From positions 1 through 10,351 of the forward strand of contig JAJJLU010004692.1 of assembly GCA_023807065.1 (NCBI GenBank): a stretch of 10,351 bases of DNA, written 5' to 3'. The DNA comes from Isotricha intestinalis. Taxonomy: Eukaryota > Ciliophora > Litostomatea > Vestibuliferida > Isotrichidae. Positions 1 through 7,818 of this stretch are shown one piece after another (position 1 is the stretch's first letter; each line of letters starts with the position of its first letter). Both the position numbers and the translations under genes were made by a program. Under the pieces are notes generated by a model, which was not told where the DNA came from, made no database searches, and worked only from the letters and a program-made list of their open reading frames with translations.

Positions 1-320
1 TTTTGATTAATTTTCAAAATTCCATTTATAACCATGAATAATTAATGTTATTTATAATTAAAAAGATTTAATTTTAAATCAATTTTATTTATATCTAGAT
101 TAAAAAAATATATGAGAGATATTTTTAAAAACCAGATAAATATAATTATCTTTTATGATATAAATTTATTCTAAAATTTTATAATAATCATCAATCTCAA
201 ATATAGTTTGTTATATTTGTAATGTATTAATTCTGATTTAAAAGAAATTAAACATTCTATTTAATAAAGTTAAAATTATTGGAATTAATATTTTTATTAT
301 TTAATTAAAAAAATAAATAA
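1..320. other. AT-rich flank upstream of the Hsp70-like gene
   Basis: No open frame, RNA gene or repeat stands out here. The last 40 bases before the ATG at 321 are almost pure A/T and A-rich on the coding strand, as upstream of most other genes in the window. The stretch presumably holds the promoter and 5' leader of the Hsp70-like gene, but I can point to no specific element. Confidence 0.5.
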
Positions 321-2198
321 ATGACTGATTATTATAATAATCATGATAATTCTGATTATGAAGATGAAGATGTATTTGGAATTCATTTAGGACAAAATAC
401 TTTAAGTATTGGAATTTGGAGGAATGGAAAACCTGAAATTATCCTAAATGAATTAGGAGAAACAAAAATTCCTTATTATATCTCATTTACAAAATCAAAT
501 ATATTAATTGGAACAAATGCAAAAGATAATATGAGAAAAAACTCAAAAAATACTATATATGGAATGAATAAATTAATAGGAAGAAAATTTAATGATCCGA
601 TTGTTCAAGAATTAATAAAAAGTGTATCATATAAAATTGAAAAAGATGAATTAGAGGATAAACCAAAAATTGCAGTTGAATATTTTGGAACAATTAAAAG
701 ATTTTATCCAGAAGAAATTTATTCGATATTTATAAAAGAAATAATAAGTAAATATAATATAAATAAAGCAGTTATTGTACTTCCATTATATATTAATTAT
801 TTACAAAAAAATATTATTAAAAATGAATTTAAAAAAATTGGATTGAATGAAATAAAAATAATTAATGAACCATATAGTGCTTGTATTGCATATAATTTTC
901 AGAAAAAGGGAGAAAAAAATATCTTAATTTATTCTTTAAATAGTAGTGAATTAAATATTACAATTTTAAATATAAATAATTCTTCTTCTGAAATTGTAGC
1001 AACAAGAAGAGATGAATATTTAGGAGGAAATAATTTTACAGAGGAGTTAATGAAATTTTGTATAAAAGAAATAAAAGAAAATACTGGAATTAATATAAAT
1101 GATAATGAAAATAAATTGAGAAAATTAAAATATGAATGTGAAAAAATAAAGATATGTCTGTCTTCATTAAAAGAAGTTTCACTTGATTTTGATATAATAG
1201 GTGTGGATTTTAAGTTAGAGATATCATTGCCAGAGTTTGAAGAAATGTGTGAAGATTTATTTAACAAATGTATTTCAATATTAGAAAAAACCTTAATTGA
1301 TTCAGGATTCTCAAAATTTGAAATTGATGAAATTATATTCGCAGGAGGAGCAACATACATGTTTCCACTTAAAAGATTAATATACAACTTTTTTGAAGGA
1401 ACTTCTAAACTGAAATTCCATCAATTAATTGAGCCAAAAGAAGTATATGTATATGGAGCTACAACTGAAGCATCTATCTTATATAATATTATTGATATTA
1501 ATTTATGTGAATGTATTGAATTATCATTGGGAATAGATAAAGGAGATGGAATAATGGAATTTGTGATTCCTAAATATGCTTTTCCTCCCTTTAAAAAAGT
1601 ACTTAAATTTACTGAATTAAATCACTCTAAATCTGTTTTTAACTATAAAATTTATCAAGGAGAAAGAAAATTAGTTAAATATAATGAATTATTGGGAGAA
1701 TGTTCGATAATTAATGTTAATAAAGAAAAAAGAGAAATTCATATTGAAATTACCTTTGTAATCACAAATAAAATTTTATCAGTAAATTTAAAAGAAGAAG
1801 GTGAAAATAATGAAAATATTACAAAAATTACACTAAATAATCATAAAGATGGAAAAGAAATAGAAAAATTAATTGAAGAAGGAAAAAAATATGAAAAAAT
1901 GGATGAAATAGAAATTGAGAAAATTAAAAAAGAAAAAAAATCAGATGGTGATGATGAAGAAGAGACAATGGAAATTTTAAAAAAAAAAAACATGGAATTA
2001 ATAAAAAAGAATGATGAATCTGAAGAAGAAATAAAAATACTTAAAAAAAAATTAAATGATTATGAAAATGAAAAAAAAAAAAGCGAAGATAAATTTAGAA
2101 GAATGAATAATGAATATATTGAAATGAAAAAGAATTATGCAGCAGTGATTGAACAAAAGAAAAAATTAGAAATGAGTTTGATGGCACACAAAAAATAA
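321..2198 (+). CDS. Divergent Hsp70-family protein with degenerate ATP site and C-terminal coiled coil
   Basis: The 625-residue protein follows the Hsp70 plan. An acidic, Asn-rich tail (1-18) precedes a nucleotide-binding domain (about 19-390), a linker near 391-397 and a beta substrate-binding domain (about 398-505). Recognisable landmarks are LIGRKF (85-90), INEP with the conserved Glu183, LGG (234-236), AGGAT (341-345), a YGA motif near 378-380, LSLGI (401-405) and YQGER (445-449). The ATP site is damaged. The first phosphate loop reads GIHLGQN, so the usual Asp is His22 and the Thr-Thr pair is Gln25-Asn26. The second loop reads SLNSSELN (205-212) where Hsp70 has DLGGGTFD. From about 511 the usual helical lid is replaced by a Lys/Glu-rich predicted coiled coil, and the C-terminus is AHKK, not EEVD. 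Canonical ATP-driven chaperone cycling is therefore doubtful; a scaffold or co-factor role is an inference. The ATG is the first in the frame and the neighbouring gene is convergent. Family assignment is firm; function is unknown. Confidence 0.9.
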   Translation: MTDYYNNHDNSDYEDEDVFGIHLGQNTLSIGIWRNGKPEIILNELGETKIPYYISFTKSNILIGTNAKDNMRKNSKNTIYGMNKLIGRKFNDPIVQELIKSVSYKIEKDELEDKPKIAVEYFGTIKRFYPEEIYSIFIKEIISKYNINKAVIVLPLYINYLQKNIIKNEFKKIGLNEIKIINEPYSACIAYNFQKKGEKNILIYSLNSSELNITILNINNSSSEIVATRRDEYLGGNNFTEELMKFCIKEIKENTGININDNENKLRKLKYECEKIKICLSSLKEVSLDFDIIGVDFKLEISLPEFEEMCEDLFNKCISILEKTLIDSGFSKFEIDEIIFAGGATYMFPLKRLIYNFFEGTSKLKFHQLIEPKEVYVYGATTEASILYNIIDINLCECIELSLGIDKGDGIMEFVIPKYAFPPFKKVLKFTELNHSKSVFNYKIYQGERKLVKYNELLGECSIINVNKEKREIHIEITFVITNKILSVNLKEEGENNENITKITLNNHKDGKEIEKLIEEGKKYEKMDEIEIEKIKKEKKSDGDDEEETMEILKKKNMELIKKNDESEEEIKILKKKLNDYENEKKKSEDKFRRMNNEYIEMKKNYAAVIEQKKKLEMSLMAHKK

Positions 2199-2248
2199 AA
2201 GAAAATTAAAAAAAAAAGAAAATAATTATTAATGAATGTCCAATAGAA

Positions 2249-2293
2249 GTTTTATATTTTTTAAGCTAGAAAATTGATTATAAAATATAAAAC
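2249..2293. repeat. 12-bp perfect inverted repeat
   Basis: GTTTTATATTTT at 2249-2260 is repeated in inverse as AAAATATAAAAC at 2282-2293, with a 21-nt spacer. It starts 51 nt after the Hsp70-like stop codon, so it would fall in that gene's 3' region. All pairs but one are A-T, so chance is a serious alternative. Confidence 0.4.
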
Positions 2294-2329
2294 ATTTTAA
2301 AAATGAAATAGATTTATTATATTATAATT

Positions 2330-2354
2330 AAAATTACATTAACTCTGTAATTTT
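2330..2354. repeat. 9-bp perfect inverted repeat with 7-nt loop
   Basis: AAAATTACA (2330-2338) faces TGTAATTTT (2346-2354) across a 7-nt loop. It would form a compact hairpin in the shared 3' flank of the two convergent genes. One C-G pair is present; the rest is A-T. Confidence 0.4.
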
Positions 2355-2620
2355 CATCAAATCTTTACATATTTTATTAAATATAAAGAAATCAATTAAA
2401 TAGAAAATAAATATTAAAATTCAAAATCAAAAATAATTAATGAATTTTCTGAAATTATTATATAGGTAGAAAGATAATGAGAATATTATTCATAAATATA
2501 TTTTAAAACACTATTACTATTTATAATTGATATAATGAATAAAATAATATATTTTAATAAAAGACAAAAAATAATAAAGTAATATTTATATAAACATTGA
2601 CTATTTTCCATCAAATCATT

Positions 2621-2659
2621 ATTCAGAATCTTATTATTAAATAAATAATAATTCTGAAT
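2621..2659. repeat. 16-bp imperfect hairpin downstream of the CK2 gene
   Basis: ATTCAGAAT (2621-2629) pairs with ATTCTGAAT (2651-2659). After a 2-nt bulge (CT, 2630-2631) the stem continues with TATTATT (2632-2638) against AATAATA (2644-2650), closing on a 5-nt loop. It lies 46-84 nt beyond the CK2 stop codon on that gene's strand. It is the longest and best-formed hairpin I found in the intergenic DNA. A role in 3'-end formation is inference only. Confidence 0.45.
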
Positions 2660-2704
2660 TAATTAAAAAACAAATATAAATAAAATTTAAACCAAAAAAA
2701 AAAA

Positions 2705-3736
2705 TTATTTACTATCAGAAAGTAAACTAGGATTTCCTTCTTTAGCAAATTTTTCTCTTAACTCAGCAAAATAAGGATGTAACATAGCATCTTTAGGAGT
2801 GATTCTTTCAGCATGATCATAAACAAGCATTTTATTAAGTAAATCCAAAGCATCATCAGGACAAAGACTTTGATTTTCACTAGTAATAAATTTATTCCAA
2901 GGTTTCCTAGGATAATTCCCTAAAATTCCACTATAATGAGCCCCTAAATTTAAACCATACTTTTCAATATATTTAAATAAATCTTCTGTACCTAAAACTT
3001 TAGCAATTTTAACTAATTGATCATAATTATCATGTCCTTGGAAAAAAGGTTCCTTTTTAAATATCATTCCAGCAAACATACACCCAAGACTCCAAATATC
3101 TAAAGAATAATCATAATAAATATCATCAACTAACAATTCAGGACCTTTGAAATATCTTGATGCTACTCTAACATTATAATCTTGATTTGGATTATAAAAT
3201 TCTGCTAATCCCCAATCAATTAATCTAAGTTCTTTCTTTTGATGATTTATTATTAAATTTTGTGGCTTTACATCTCTATGCATTATTCCCATTGAATGAC
3301 TATAATCTAATGCTATTAAAACTTGATATATATAATATCTTATATCTGAATCTGTTAATGTTGGAAATAAATTTTTATAATCTACATTATCTATCCATTC
3401 TGTTATTATACATGGTGATTTTGATGAGGGATCTCTTACTACATCTAATAATTTTACTATATTTGGTCCTCCTTTTAAATTTTGTAATATTTTTATTTCT
3501 CTTTTTATTTTCTTCTTCTTTACTGGTTTTAATACTTTTATTACTACTTTTTGATCATTATTTATGTTTATTCCTTCATATACTTCAGAATATTTCCCAC
3601 GTCCTACTTTCTTTATTATTTCATAGTCTTCTTGTTTTCCCCATTCTATTTCTAAATTCTCGTAATTTGAATATTCAGGAGGTTTATTTTTATTCACATC
3701 CGCATAGTATTTTGGACCATTTTTTTTTGACTCCAT
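2705..3736 (-). CDS. Casein kinase 2 catalytic subunit (CK2 alpha), Ser/Thr protein kinase
   Basis: This 343-residue protein is full length and strongly conserved. It would phosphorylate Ser/Thr in acidic contexts in nucleus and cytosol, usually with a CK2 beta dimer (not in this window). Seen directly: the N-terminal YADVN segment typical of CK2 alpha, glycine loop GRGKYSEV (45-52), ATP-anchoring Lys67 in VVIK, the basic CK2 signature KKKKIKRE (73-80) with Glu80, catalytic loop HRDVKPQN (153-160) with Asp155, DWG (172-176 region, Asp174) where most kinases have DFG, activation segment [16 protein letters not shown] (187-202), and [14 protein letters not shown] sequence near 234-242, here starting QGHD. 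All catalytic residues are present, so it should be active. The ATG is the only reasonable start, 10 residues before YADVN. Codon use is split: A-ending synonyms dominate the first 163 residues and T-ending ones the rest (see findings). It is divergent from the Rab gene across 1.1 kb and convergent with the Hsp70-like gene. Confidence 0.97.
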   Translation of the reverse strand: MESKKNGPKYYADVNKNKPPEYSNYENLEIEWGKQEDYEIIKKVGRGKYSEVYEGININNDQKVVIKVLKPVKKKKIKREIKILQNLKGGPNIVKLLDVVRDPSSKSPCIITEWIDNVDYKNLFPTLTDSDIRYYIYQVLIALDYSHSMGIMHRDVKPQNLIINHQKKELRLIDWGLAEFYNPNQDYNVRVASRYFKGPELLVDDIYYDYSLDIWSLGCMFAGMIFKKEPFFQGHDNYDQLVKIAKVLGTEDLFKYIEKYGLNLGAHYSGILGNYPRKPWNKFITSENQSLCPDDALDLLNKMLVYDHAERITPKDAMLHPYFAELREKFAKEGNPSLLSDSK

Positions 3737-4882
3737 TTTTTTAAATGGTTTTTTTTTTTGAAATTTAATTTGGATATTTTTTTATTAATATTTTAATTTA
3801 AAAATTATATATTGTTTTTTTTTGTAAATTTAAATCATTTCATATTTAATATAATTAATTTTAAATTTATTATGTCAATCAAGTAATACTTAATAATAAT
3901 ATTTAAATTAGATAAAAACAAAAAAACATTTTATAAAAAAATATGATTATGCAACTCGTTAACTTTTCTGACTATAATTATTTTTATGAAATTTAATATT
4001 ATAATATTAACAATAAAATTAAATTTATTAAGAATTAAATCAATAAAAAAATTAAAATTTTCATAATCATACCCCAAAAAGCATCACTGAAAAAATTATT
4101 TTTCGATATTTTTTTATTAGGAAAATAAAATTGATTTTTTTCTCTTTAAGAAATAAATTTTATATCATTTAAAATAAAAATAAAAAGAAGGAACAATTCG
4201 GAGAATTATTTTTAACCTAACTTTTTCAACTTCACTATTTATATATATTTTTTCTTTTTGAAATAACAAACTTAAAATATCTATTTTATATAATTAATTT
4301 GTATTTGATATAAAATAACTAAATAATAAGGTATCATTCAGTTAAAAATAGTAAAGATTATTGTTGATTTTTTCTTTTTTTGGATTTCATTTTCCTTTTG
4401 ATATTAATTATCATAAAATATAATTAATAATTTTTAATTATTGCCTTTCTTATTGATGAATTTTATCAAAATCATAAAATTTAAATCAATTGTTGTTTTT
4501 TTAACAAATAATAAATTAAATTCATTTTATTAAATATAATGAATAATGATATATTTATAAGATTATTTTCTTTTCATATATTCCTTTTTAATATTATCTC
4601 AAGTATTTTAATATATAAATCTGAAATTAATTGTGAAAAAAAATTTGATTATATTAAATTATTTTATATATATATTGATAATATAATAAATTGACTTTTT
4701 TGCTTATTTTTAAATGTAGATACTTAATTTGATTTTTTTTGGAGGTGAAATTCTTTTTTATTGGTTTAAAATAAAACATAAAAAATTCCTTAAAAAAAAT
4801 AATAAAAAATGAATATTCCTAACTTTATTAAAATAATAAATAAAACATTAATATAACTCAAAAAAAAATTTATTAAAAAAAA
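3737..4882. other. Divergent intergenic region between the CK2 and Rab genes
   Basis: This 1.1 kb of AT-rich DNA lies between the two start codons, so it should hold both promoters. It contains a T run at 3749-3759 just upstream of CK2 and an A-rich leader before the Rab ATG. On each gene's own strand a YTCA is followed by A's, with the final A exactly 23 nt upstream of the start codon (minus strand at 3762-3759; plus strand at 4857-4860). I see no coding frame, tRNA or snRNA. A slightly more G+C-rich patch at about 4190-4245 has no recognisable identity. Confidence 0.5.
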
Positions 4883-5527
4883 ATGTCAACCAATTTCAAC
4901 TACCTTCTAAAATACATAATAATTGGAGATTCCTCAGTAGGAAAAAGTAACTTACTCCTGCGTTACACTCAGCAACGTTTCAATGATGAATACCAGGCGA
5001 CAATAGGAGTAGAATTTGGAGCAAAAAACTTAACAATAGACTCTCAAATATATAGAATCCAAATATGGGACACAGCAGGACAAGAAAATTTTCGTAGTAT
5101 AACAAGAGCATATTATAAAAATTCAGTATGTGCTATTGTAGTATATGATATAACAAATAGAGAAAGTTTTAATAATATTTCTTCTTGGATTGAAGATTGT
5201 AGAAATCAAAGTCCAAAAACTGTTTTTTTAGTTCTTGTTGGTAATAAAAATGATTTAGATGATAAAAGACAAGTTAATTATGATGAAGGAATGGAATTAG
5301 CTAATAAAAATAAAATGCTTTTTTATGAAACTTCTGCAAAAGTTGGTACTAATGTTGAGGAGATGTTTTTAAAAAGTGCAAAAAGTATTGATGAGAAAAT
5401 CAAACAAGGATTTTATGATTTAGAAAGTGATAATTGTGGTATTAAAAGTAGAATGAATTCTAGTATTAGAAATATTTCCATTGACGATGACGCAGAAGAG
5501 GATACTGAAAAAAGAAAATGCTGTTAA
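4883..5527 (+). CDS. Rab-family small GTPase, Rab2-like
   Basis: The 214-residue protein has a complete Ras-type G domain: P loop GDSSVGKS (15-22), switch I with Thr40 followed by IGVEFGA (41-47), WDTAGQE (62-68) with the catalytic-position Gln67, NKND (121-124) and ETSAK (149-153). RSITRAYY (71-78) and the NYLLKYIIIGD opening are closest to the Rab2/Rab4/Rab14 group, and I favour Rab2. Rab2 acts in ER-Golgi and Golgi-to-endolysosome traffic in other eukaryotes. The protein ends KRKCC, a double-cysteine geranylgeranylation signal, after an acidic hypervariable stretch (DDDAEEDTE), so it should be membrane anchored and cycle with GDI. The ATG is the first in frame and gives the normal Rab N-terminus. 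The phosphatase gene follows 161 nt later on the same strand. Synonymous codons switch from A-ending to T-ending near residue 90. The exact Rab subclass is less certain than the family. Confidence 0.96.
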   Translation: MSTNFNYLLKYIIIGDSSVGKSNLLLRYTQQRFNDEYQATIGVEFGAKNLTIDSQIYRIQIWDTAGQENFRSITRAYYKNSVCAIVVYDITNRESFNNISSWIEDCRNQSPKTVFLVLVGNKNDLDDKRQVNYDEGMELANKNKMLFYETSAKVGTNVEEMFLKSAKSIDEKIKQGFYDLESDNCGIKSRMNSSIRNISIDDDAEEDTEKRKCC

Positions 5528-5688
5528 TATTTTTCATATATTTTTGAACACTGATTGTTTTATATTTAGTTTTGATTTTCTTATTTTTAGTTTTATTATA
5601 TTTTTTTTAGCTTTTAAATATAATTTCTTTTTTTATTTTTTACTTTTCTCAATTAAATGTTTTTTTTTGGTTTATAAATATTTTAGAA

Positions 5689-6682
5689 ATGGAATCTTTT
5701 AATTATTTGGAAAATAGACTCCCTAAACGATTCAAAGATATAAGTTATGAAAATAATAAAAAGTAAATAAAATAAATTTTTATTTTAATTATAAAAAAAT
5801 AGTTATCTTGATTCAATAATAGAACAAAATAAAGTAGAATTAAAAAATAATGAACCATTCAAACCTAACAAAAAAAATATTTCAAATGATTTTATTATAT
5901 TATATAAATTACAAACTCATGATCAAGAACATTTAAATAATTTAATTAAATCAAATTCAAAATATGATAGATATAAAAATATTCTTCCATATAAATATAA
6001 TATTCCACCGTTATCAAACAATAAATATATAAATGCTTCTTTTATTCATATTCCAAGTGATAAAAACATTATTGCAACTCAAGGACCAAAAAAAGAAACT
6101 TTTAATGAATTTTATCAAATGATTTTTGATTATGATGTTAAAGTCATTGTTATGTTGTGTCAATTTGTAGAAAATAGTAAAATAAAATGTGATAATTATT
6201 TAGAAATAAATGAATTAAATCAAAATTTTGAAATAGAAAGAATTGAAAAAAAGGAAATTGAAAGTAAATCATTTATTTTGAACAAATTATATATTATCAA
6301 TAAATCAACGAAGATAAAAAAAGAAGTTTATCATATTAATTTTTTAGATTGGATTGATCATTCAGTTCCAAATTTAGAAAAAACTTTTGAAGGTTTTATG
6401 AGCATTTTTTATTTAATTTCTATAAAAAAAGAAGATAAACCTTTAATTGTTCATTGTAGTGCCGGTGTTGGAAGAACTGGGACTTTTATTGCTATATATT
6501 TATTATATAATCAAATTAATGAACAATTAAAAAACAATTCTGATGTTATTAAATTTAATGTTTTTAATACTGTCAGACAATTAAAAGAAATGAGATTACA
6601 TTTAGTAGAAAATAATGAACAATATTATTTCATTCATGATTTTATAAAATATTATTTAGAACAAAAATTACTTAATAAATAA
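5689..6682 (+). CDS. Classical protein tyrosine phosphatase, join(5689..5762, 5803..6682)
   Basis: Joining the two exons gives 317 residues: essentially one classical PTP catalytic domain with a short N-terminal extension. It would remove phosphate from phosphotyrosine in the cytosol; no signal peptide or membrane segment is visible. Seen in order: RYKNILPY (81-88, pTyr loop region), KYINASFI (99-106), ATQGP (116-120), the WPD-type loop as WIDHSVP (208-214) with general acid Asp210, the signature HCSAGVGRTG (242-251) with nucleophile Cys243 and Arg249, and a Q-loop region with Gln298. The middle residue of the WPD loop is Ile, which is unusual. The downstream ATG at 6119 (Met131) is open further upstream, and starting there would lose the conserved N-terminal third of the domain. 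In the frame of exon 2 there is no ATG between 5803 and 6119, so I use the ATG at 5689 plus a 40-nt intron that restores the frame exactly. The main uncertainty is the first exon. The convergent TPM-like gene ends 100 nt away. Confidence 0.88.
5763..5802 (+). other. 40-nt spliceosomal intron in the tyrosine phosphatase gene
   Basis: The 5' boundary is AA|GTAAAT and the 3' boundary is AAAATAG|TTAT. The intron is 40 nt, not a multiple of three, and carries stop codons in both relevant frames. Removing it joins residue 24 (AAA) through a split codon AA/T to the phosphatase frame. The next candidate acceptor, AG at 5821-5822, would be out of frame. A possible branch-point context is TTTTAATT near 5783-5790. 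GTAAAT is near the general eukaryotic consensus and differs from the GTATGT and GTTTGT donors I associate with Trichomonas vaginalis and Entamoeba introns. Confidence 0.75.
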
Positions 6683-6782
6683 AATATTTAGAAAATAAAC
6701 TTAAACACAAAAAAAAAAAATAAAAAAATTATTTTTAAATTATAACTAAAAGATAAATAAAACTAACCAAAAAAAACGAATT

Positions 6783-7622
6783 TTAGAGTTTAAATTGATT
6801 TCCTCCATTATCAAACATATTATAATCAATATTATTAACACTCATTCTTTTAACTCTTTTTGCAAGAGAATGGAAAAGCCAAATTAAAAAAGCAATTAAG
6901 AAACACAAACCTATAATAATAACAATAAATACAGCATTTCCAGTTTTTTCATTATTTTTCTTTTTATTTTTTTGTTTATCCTTATCAACATTATCTTGAG
7001 GTTCAACAATAGGAGGATCAACATCAAAATCAGGAGAATCAGGATCAACATAAATAGGTGTTTGTTCATCATCCCACCAAGGTAAAACATCATCATTTCC
7101 TTCAAAGATCATTTCTACTTCATGTAATTGATATTGAAATATTAATATATATTCTTTTTTTTCTATATATTTCTCTGTCACTTCTTTTAAATCTTTTAAA
7201 TTTCTTTTATACGCTCTTGATTTTATTTCATTTCCTAATTTGTATTTATATTTATTGTCTTCTACACTTACTATTGATATAAAAGCTTTATCTAATTTTT
7301 CTAATAGTTCAGTTTTTATTTTGTTTTCTAATTTATCTATTGTGTCATTTAAAAATTTTTCGTTAATGTTCTTTTCATCGAATTTTTTGATTATAAATAA
7401 GAACATATTTAAACCGTAATTTGCATATAAACTTGGTATTTCTATTGCCAAGAAATCTCTCTGCTTTTTATCCATTAAATTATCTGGATCGATTAGGAAA
7501 TTTTTTGATTTTTGAGTTATGTTTTTCATTGTAAATTCCCAAAGAGAATCTACTGTCCATGATTTTATTTGAGAAATTATACAAATTAACAATATTTGAA
7601 TAAATAATTTTTTCGTTTTCAT
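6783..7622 (-). CDS. Signal-peptide, single-pass membrane protein with TPM-like lumenal/extracellular domain
   Basis: The 279-residue protein has a clear type I layout. A signal peptide (1-21, charged MKTKK then a hydrophobic core) is followed by a mixed alpha/beta domain (about 40-165). A linker rich in Asp and Pro (176-210) and a Lys/Asn stretch (214-226) precede a transmembrane helix (about 229-250) and a short basic cytoplasmic tail ending FDNGGNQFKL. The folded part resembles the TPM domain (TLP18.3/Psb32/MOLO-1): IDPDNLMDKKQRDFLAIEIP looks like the usual opening with an early Asp and a helix, followed by the hydrophobic strand LNMFLFIIKK and a later VSVEDNKYKYKLGNE strand pair. TPM domains in other organisms occur as phosphatases, assembly factors or receptor auxiliary proteins, so no function can be assigned. 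The domain match is by eye and moderate; topology is firm. Codons shift from A-ending to T-ending near residue 175. It is convergent with the phosphatase gene. Confidence 0.8.
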   Translation of the reverse strand: MKTKKLFIQILLICIISQIKSWTVDSLWEFTMKNITQKSKNFLIDPDNLMDKKQRDFLAIEIPSLYANYGLNMFLFIIKKFDEKNINEKFLNDTIDKLENKIKTELLEKLDKAFISIVSVEDNKYKYKLGNEIKSRAYKRNLKDLKEVTEKYIEKKEYILIFQYQLHEVEMIFEGNDDVLPWWDDEQTPIYVDPDSPDFDVDPPIVEPQDNVDKDKQKNKKKNNEKTGNAVFIVIIIGLCFLIAFLIWLFHSLAKRVKRMSVNNIDYNMFDNGGNQFKL

Positions 7623-7818
7623 TTTTTTTATAAGATTATTTTTTTTTATTTTTGGTGAAGATATTTTTAAATATATTAATAATAAAAATTAGACTAAAAA
7701 TGTAAAATTCAAAAAAATAATTAAAATCAACAAAAAAAAAGTTCTATTTAATTAAAAAAGAATGATTCAAAAAAAAGTATTTTTCAAATTTTGTTTTTGT
7801 ATATCCAAAAAATAAAAA

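Larger units (their letters stand above)
2199..2704. other. Intergenic region between convergent genes (shared 3' flanks)
   Basis: These 506 bases separate the ends of the Hsp70-like gene (+) and the CK2 gene (-). I see no coding frame or RNA gene. Three inverted repeats lie here and are listed separately. Because both genes end here, the region should contain both polyadenylation sites, but at this AT content no single AATAAA-like hexamer can be picked out as functional. Confidence 0.5.

Noticed and set aside
929..1387. 152-codon open frame on the minus strand inside the Hsp70-like gene
   Set aside because: It is antisense to a recognisable Hsp70 domain, and its protein has no family resemblance; it arises from the A-rich sense strand.
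3262..3744. 160-codon plus-strand frame antisense to CK2
   Set aside because: It is Leu/Tyr/Phe-rich because it mirrors the A-rich 5' half of CK2; there is no domain and CK2 is certain.
4190..4210. GGAACAATTCGGAGAA, resembling the GGAACRATACAGAGAA core of U6 snRNA
   Set aside because: The match ends there: the invariant ACAGAGA is altered, and the following GATTAGCATGG and the rest of U6 are absent.
5481..5702. Short Phe-rich plus-strand frame overlapping the Rab 3' end
   Set aside because: It starts inside Rab out of frame and continues through its T-rich 3' flank; the composition explains it.
5689..6682. Tyrosine phosphatase as a frameshifted pseudogene
   Set aside because: All catalytic motifs are intact, and a canonical GT..AG segment exactly repairs the frame, so an intron is the simpler reading.
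6911..7282. Leu-rich short frames on both strands inside the TPM-like gene
   Set aside because: They are frame shadows with simple hydrophobic composition and no independent start context.
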